Source: JAWKSY01 sp041402125 (lineage in GTDB: Bacteria > Planctomycetota > GCA-002687715 > DRQF01). Taken from it: DNA of 49,605 bases. Below are positions 48,667 to 49,605 of this stretch, piece by piece (the stretch's first letter is position 1; every line of letters begins with the position of its first letter). Under the pieces are notes generated by a model, which searched no databases, was not told where the DNA came from, and worked only from the letters and a program-made list of their open reading frames with translations. Both the position numbers and the translations under genes were made by a program. Location of the stretch: the NCBI GenBank assembly GCA_041402125.1, contig JAWKSY010000025.1, positions 1-49,605 on the forward strand, written 5' to 3'.

Positions 48667-48962
48667 TCCTCGCCCTCCCCGGGACTGTCCGCGTCGAGCC
48701 GCGGCCGGGCGCGGTAGGCGACGCCGAGGATGGCCACGCCCACGGCGACCTGGACGAGGGACAGCGCGGCGACGACGAGTCCGGCGGCCTGCCCGCCGGC
48801 GTCGTTCGATTCGCGCGAGAAGGCGACGAAGAGGAGGACCGCGCCGAGCGAGGCGATCCAGAGGCTTCCCAGCGCGACGATGAGGTTCCGCCGGAGGAGG
48901 AGCCCCGACGCGCCGAGGGCGAAGACGATCGCGGCGAGGAGCTGGAGGGCGGCGGAGCTCAC
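48663..48962 (-). CDS. nuoK: NADH-quinone oxidoreductase subunit K
   Basis: A 99-residue subunit with three transmembrane helices: LQLLAAIVFALGASGLLLRR, LIVALGSLWIASLGAVLLFVAF and GLVVAALSLVQVAVGVAILG. In typical NuoK two membrane glutamates are conserved. Here the second-helix position reads SLWIAS, where Glu is usual, and the third-helix block reads VVAALSLVQVAVGVAI, where AAAEAAVGLAI is usual. Both membrane glutamates thus appear replaced. The start GTG 48962 overlaps the nuoJ stop (GTGA), and ATGA couples it to nuoL. Length and position identify it clearly. Confidence 0.88.
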   Translation of the reverse strand: MSSAALQLLAAIVFALGASGLLLRRNLIVALGSLWIASLGAVLLFVAFSRESNDAGGQAAGLVVAALSLVQVAVGVAILGVAYRARPRLDADSPGEGEE

Positions 48963-49447
48963 CGGGCGCGTCTCCCGAGGAAGGCCGCCACCACGACCGC
49001 GGCGAGCGCGGCGAGGACCAGCAGGTGGATCGAGAACTCGTTTTCCGTCGCCAGCTCGCGGCCGAGCTCCGCCGCGCCGAACGCGCGGGGGATCGGATCG
49101 GCCTTCGGGGCGCGCTCCCAGAGGAGGCCGCCGACGAGGGCGAGGAAGGGCGCGAAGATGAAGACGGCGAGGACGAGGCCGGGTCGCGACGGACGCTCCC
49201 GTTCGAGCGCCGCGTGGGGCGGGTTCTGGAAGCCGACGTAGGCGACGGCCAGCAGGGCTCCGACGAGGGCGGCGATGAGGACCAGCGCCGCCCCGAGCAG
49301 CCCGCCGGACGCGGTGAAGACGAGGCCGCCCGCCCCGAGACCGGCGACCGCGATGCCGAGCGCGGCGCGCAGGGGATTGCGGCGCGCGATGGCGGCCCCG
49401 ACGCCGGCGAGCGTCACGACGGCGAAGACGAATCCGACCGCCGTCAT
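48959..49447 (-). CDS. nuoJ: NADH-quinone oxidoreductase subunit J
   Basis: A 162-residue membrane subunit with five hydrophobic helices, from VGFVFAVVTLAGVGAAIARR and NPLRAALGIAVAGLGAGGL to a C-terminal IHLLVLAALAAVVVAAFLG. The third-helix region LLGAALVLIAALVGALLAVA corresponds to the segment that flexes in complex I; in many NuoJ proteins it contains a conserved YVGA block, here AYVGFQNP a little later. GAGGAGG precedes the ATG at 49447. It overlaps nuoI upstream and nuoK downstream. Confidence 0.88.
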   Translation of the reverse strand: MTAVGFVFAVVTLAGVGAAIARRNPLRAALGIAVAGLGAGGLVFTASGGLLGAALVLIAALVGALLAVAYVGFQNPPHAALERERPSRPGLVLAVFIFAPFLALVGGLLWERAPKADPIPRAFGAAELGRELATENEFSIHLLVLAALAAVVVAAFLGRRAR

Positions 49448-49605
49448 GGCTCCGTCCTCCTCTCGGGGCCGAGGAGGTCGAGGACGAGCTCGCCGCGCGC
49501 GTCCGCGGCGTCCGGAAGGCGCGCGGTCGCGAGGGCCAGTGCGGGACAGATCGCGACGCAGATCTCGCAACCGAGGCAGCGCGCGACGTCGAGCCGGAAG
49601 GCCTC
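49444..49605 (-). CDS. nuoI: NADH-quinone oxidoreductase subunit I, C-terminal fragment (cut by window edge)
   Basis: The last 53 residues of an open frame that enters from the window end and stops at 49444. It carries a [4Fe-4S] ferredoxin motif C-x2-C-x2-C-x3-C-P (ARCLGCEICVAICPALALAT), as in the second cluster of NuoI. It is followed by a short tail ending GPERRTEP that overlaps nuoJ by ATGA. Position before nuoJ-K-L-M-N supports the assignment. The N-terminal half and first cluster lie outside. Confidence 0.82.
   Translation of the reverse strand, partial: EAFRLDVARCLGCEICVAICPALALATARLPDAADARGELVLDLLGPERRTEP

Noticed and set aside
1..49605. CRISPR array or insertion sequence
   Set aside because: No regularly spaced direct repeats and no transposase or recombinase gene were found; the only dispersed repeats are the two palindromes.

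Overview
The window is very GC-rich and gene-dense, and encodes two modules pairing an ECF sigma factor with a Ser/Thr kinase (one kinase carries a formylglycine-generating-enzyme-like domain). It also encodes several large secreted proteins with an '...AQ' signal-peptide end, Tat-exported molybdoenzyme subunits, and two GTGCC-type palindromic repeats. Together these suggest a heterotrophic bacterium, most probably Planctomycetota. This is inferred from gene style only, because no rRNA or ribosomal protein marker is present.

Layout. 0-3.8 kb: ECF sigma factor convergent with a Ser/Thr kinase-FGE gene, then tRNA-Asp and its terminator. 3.9-5.6 kb: ATP-type PEP carboxykinase. 5.9-10.1 kb: four-gene operon for a periplasmic PaoABC-like molybdenum hydroxylase plus a small Cys-containing protein. 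10.4-15.7 kb: a secreted protein convergent with a second ECF-kinase(TPR) module. 15.8 kb: palindromic repeat A. 16-20 kb: crotonase-family protein, Fur-box-like site, bacterioferritin-associated ferredoxin, bacterioferritin, threonine dehydratase and a YfcC-type transporter. 20-22.9 kb: S41 protease, tRNA-Trp and a secreted protein. 23.0-26.7 kb: a translationally coupled five-gene operon: AhpD-like protein, SirB1-like protein, kynureninase, kynurenine formamidase and RidA-like protein. 26.8-31.7 kb: three exported proteins, including a PETase/dienelactone-hydrolase-like enzyme. 31.7-36.1 and 38.7-42.2 kb: two minus-strand operons for acyl-CoA (probably aromatic or phenylacetate-like) catabolism, with a CoA ligase, acyl-CoA dehydrogenase, three crotonases, an SDR, a 3-hydroxyacyl-CoA dehydrogenase and a zinc-type reductase. 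Between them lie a membrane protein, repeat B, a HAD-like protein and a TPR protein. 42.4-43.1 kb: PIN/RHH toxin-antitoxin pair. 43.3-49.6 kb: DUF4149-type membrane protein and the complex I genes nuoN-M-L-K-J-I (nuoI cut by the window edge).

Most interesting observation: the AhpD-like gene that opens the kynurenine operon is interrupted by one in-frame UGA, exactly where the second cysteine of its CxxC motif belongs. A hairpin with a GGUC apical loop lies 25 nt downstream, as in the bacterial SECIS of E. coli fdhF. I read the gene as a selenoprotein (Cys82-x-x-Sec85).

Caution: five genes are broken by about 15 small indels, nearly all at runs of three or more G or C and often in compensating groups. 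The sequence therefore probably carries homopolymer errors. These breaks should not be taken as pseudogenisation without read support.
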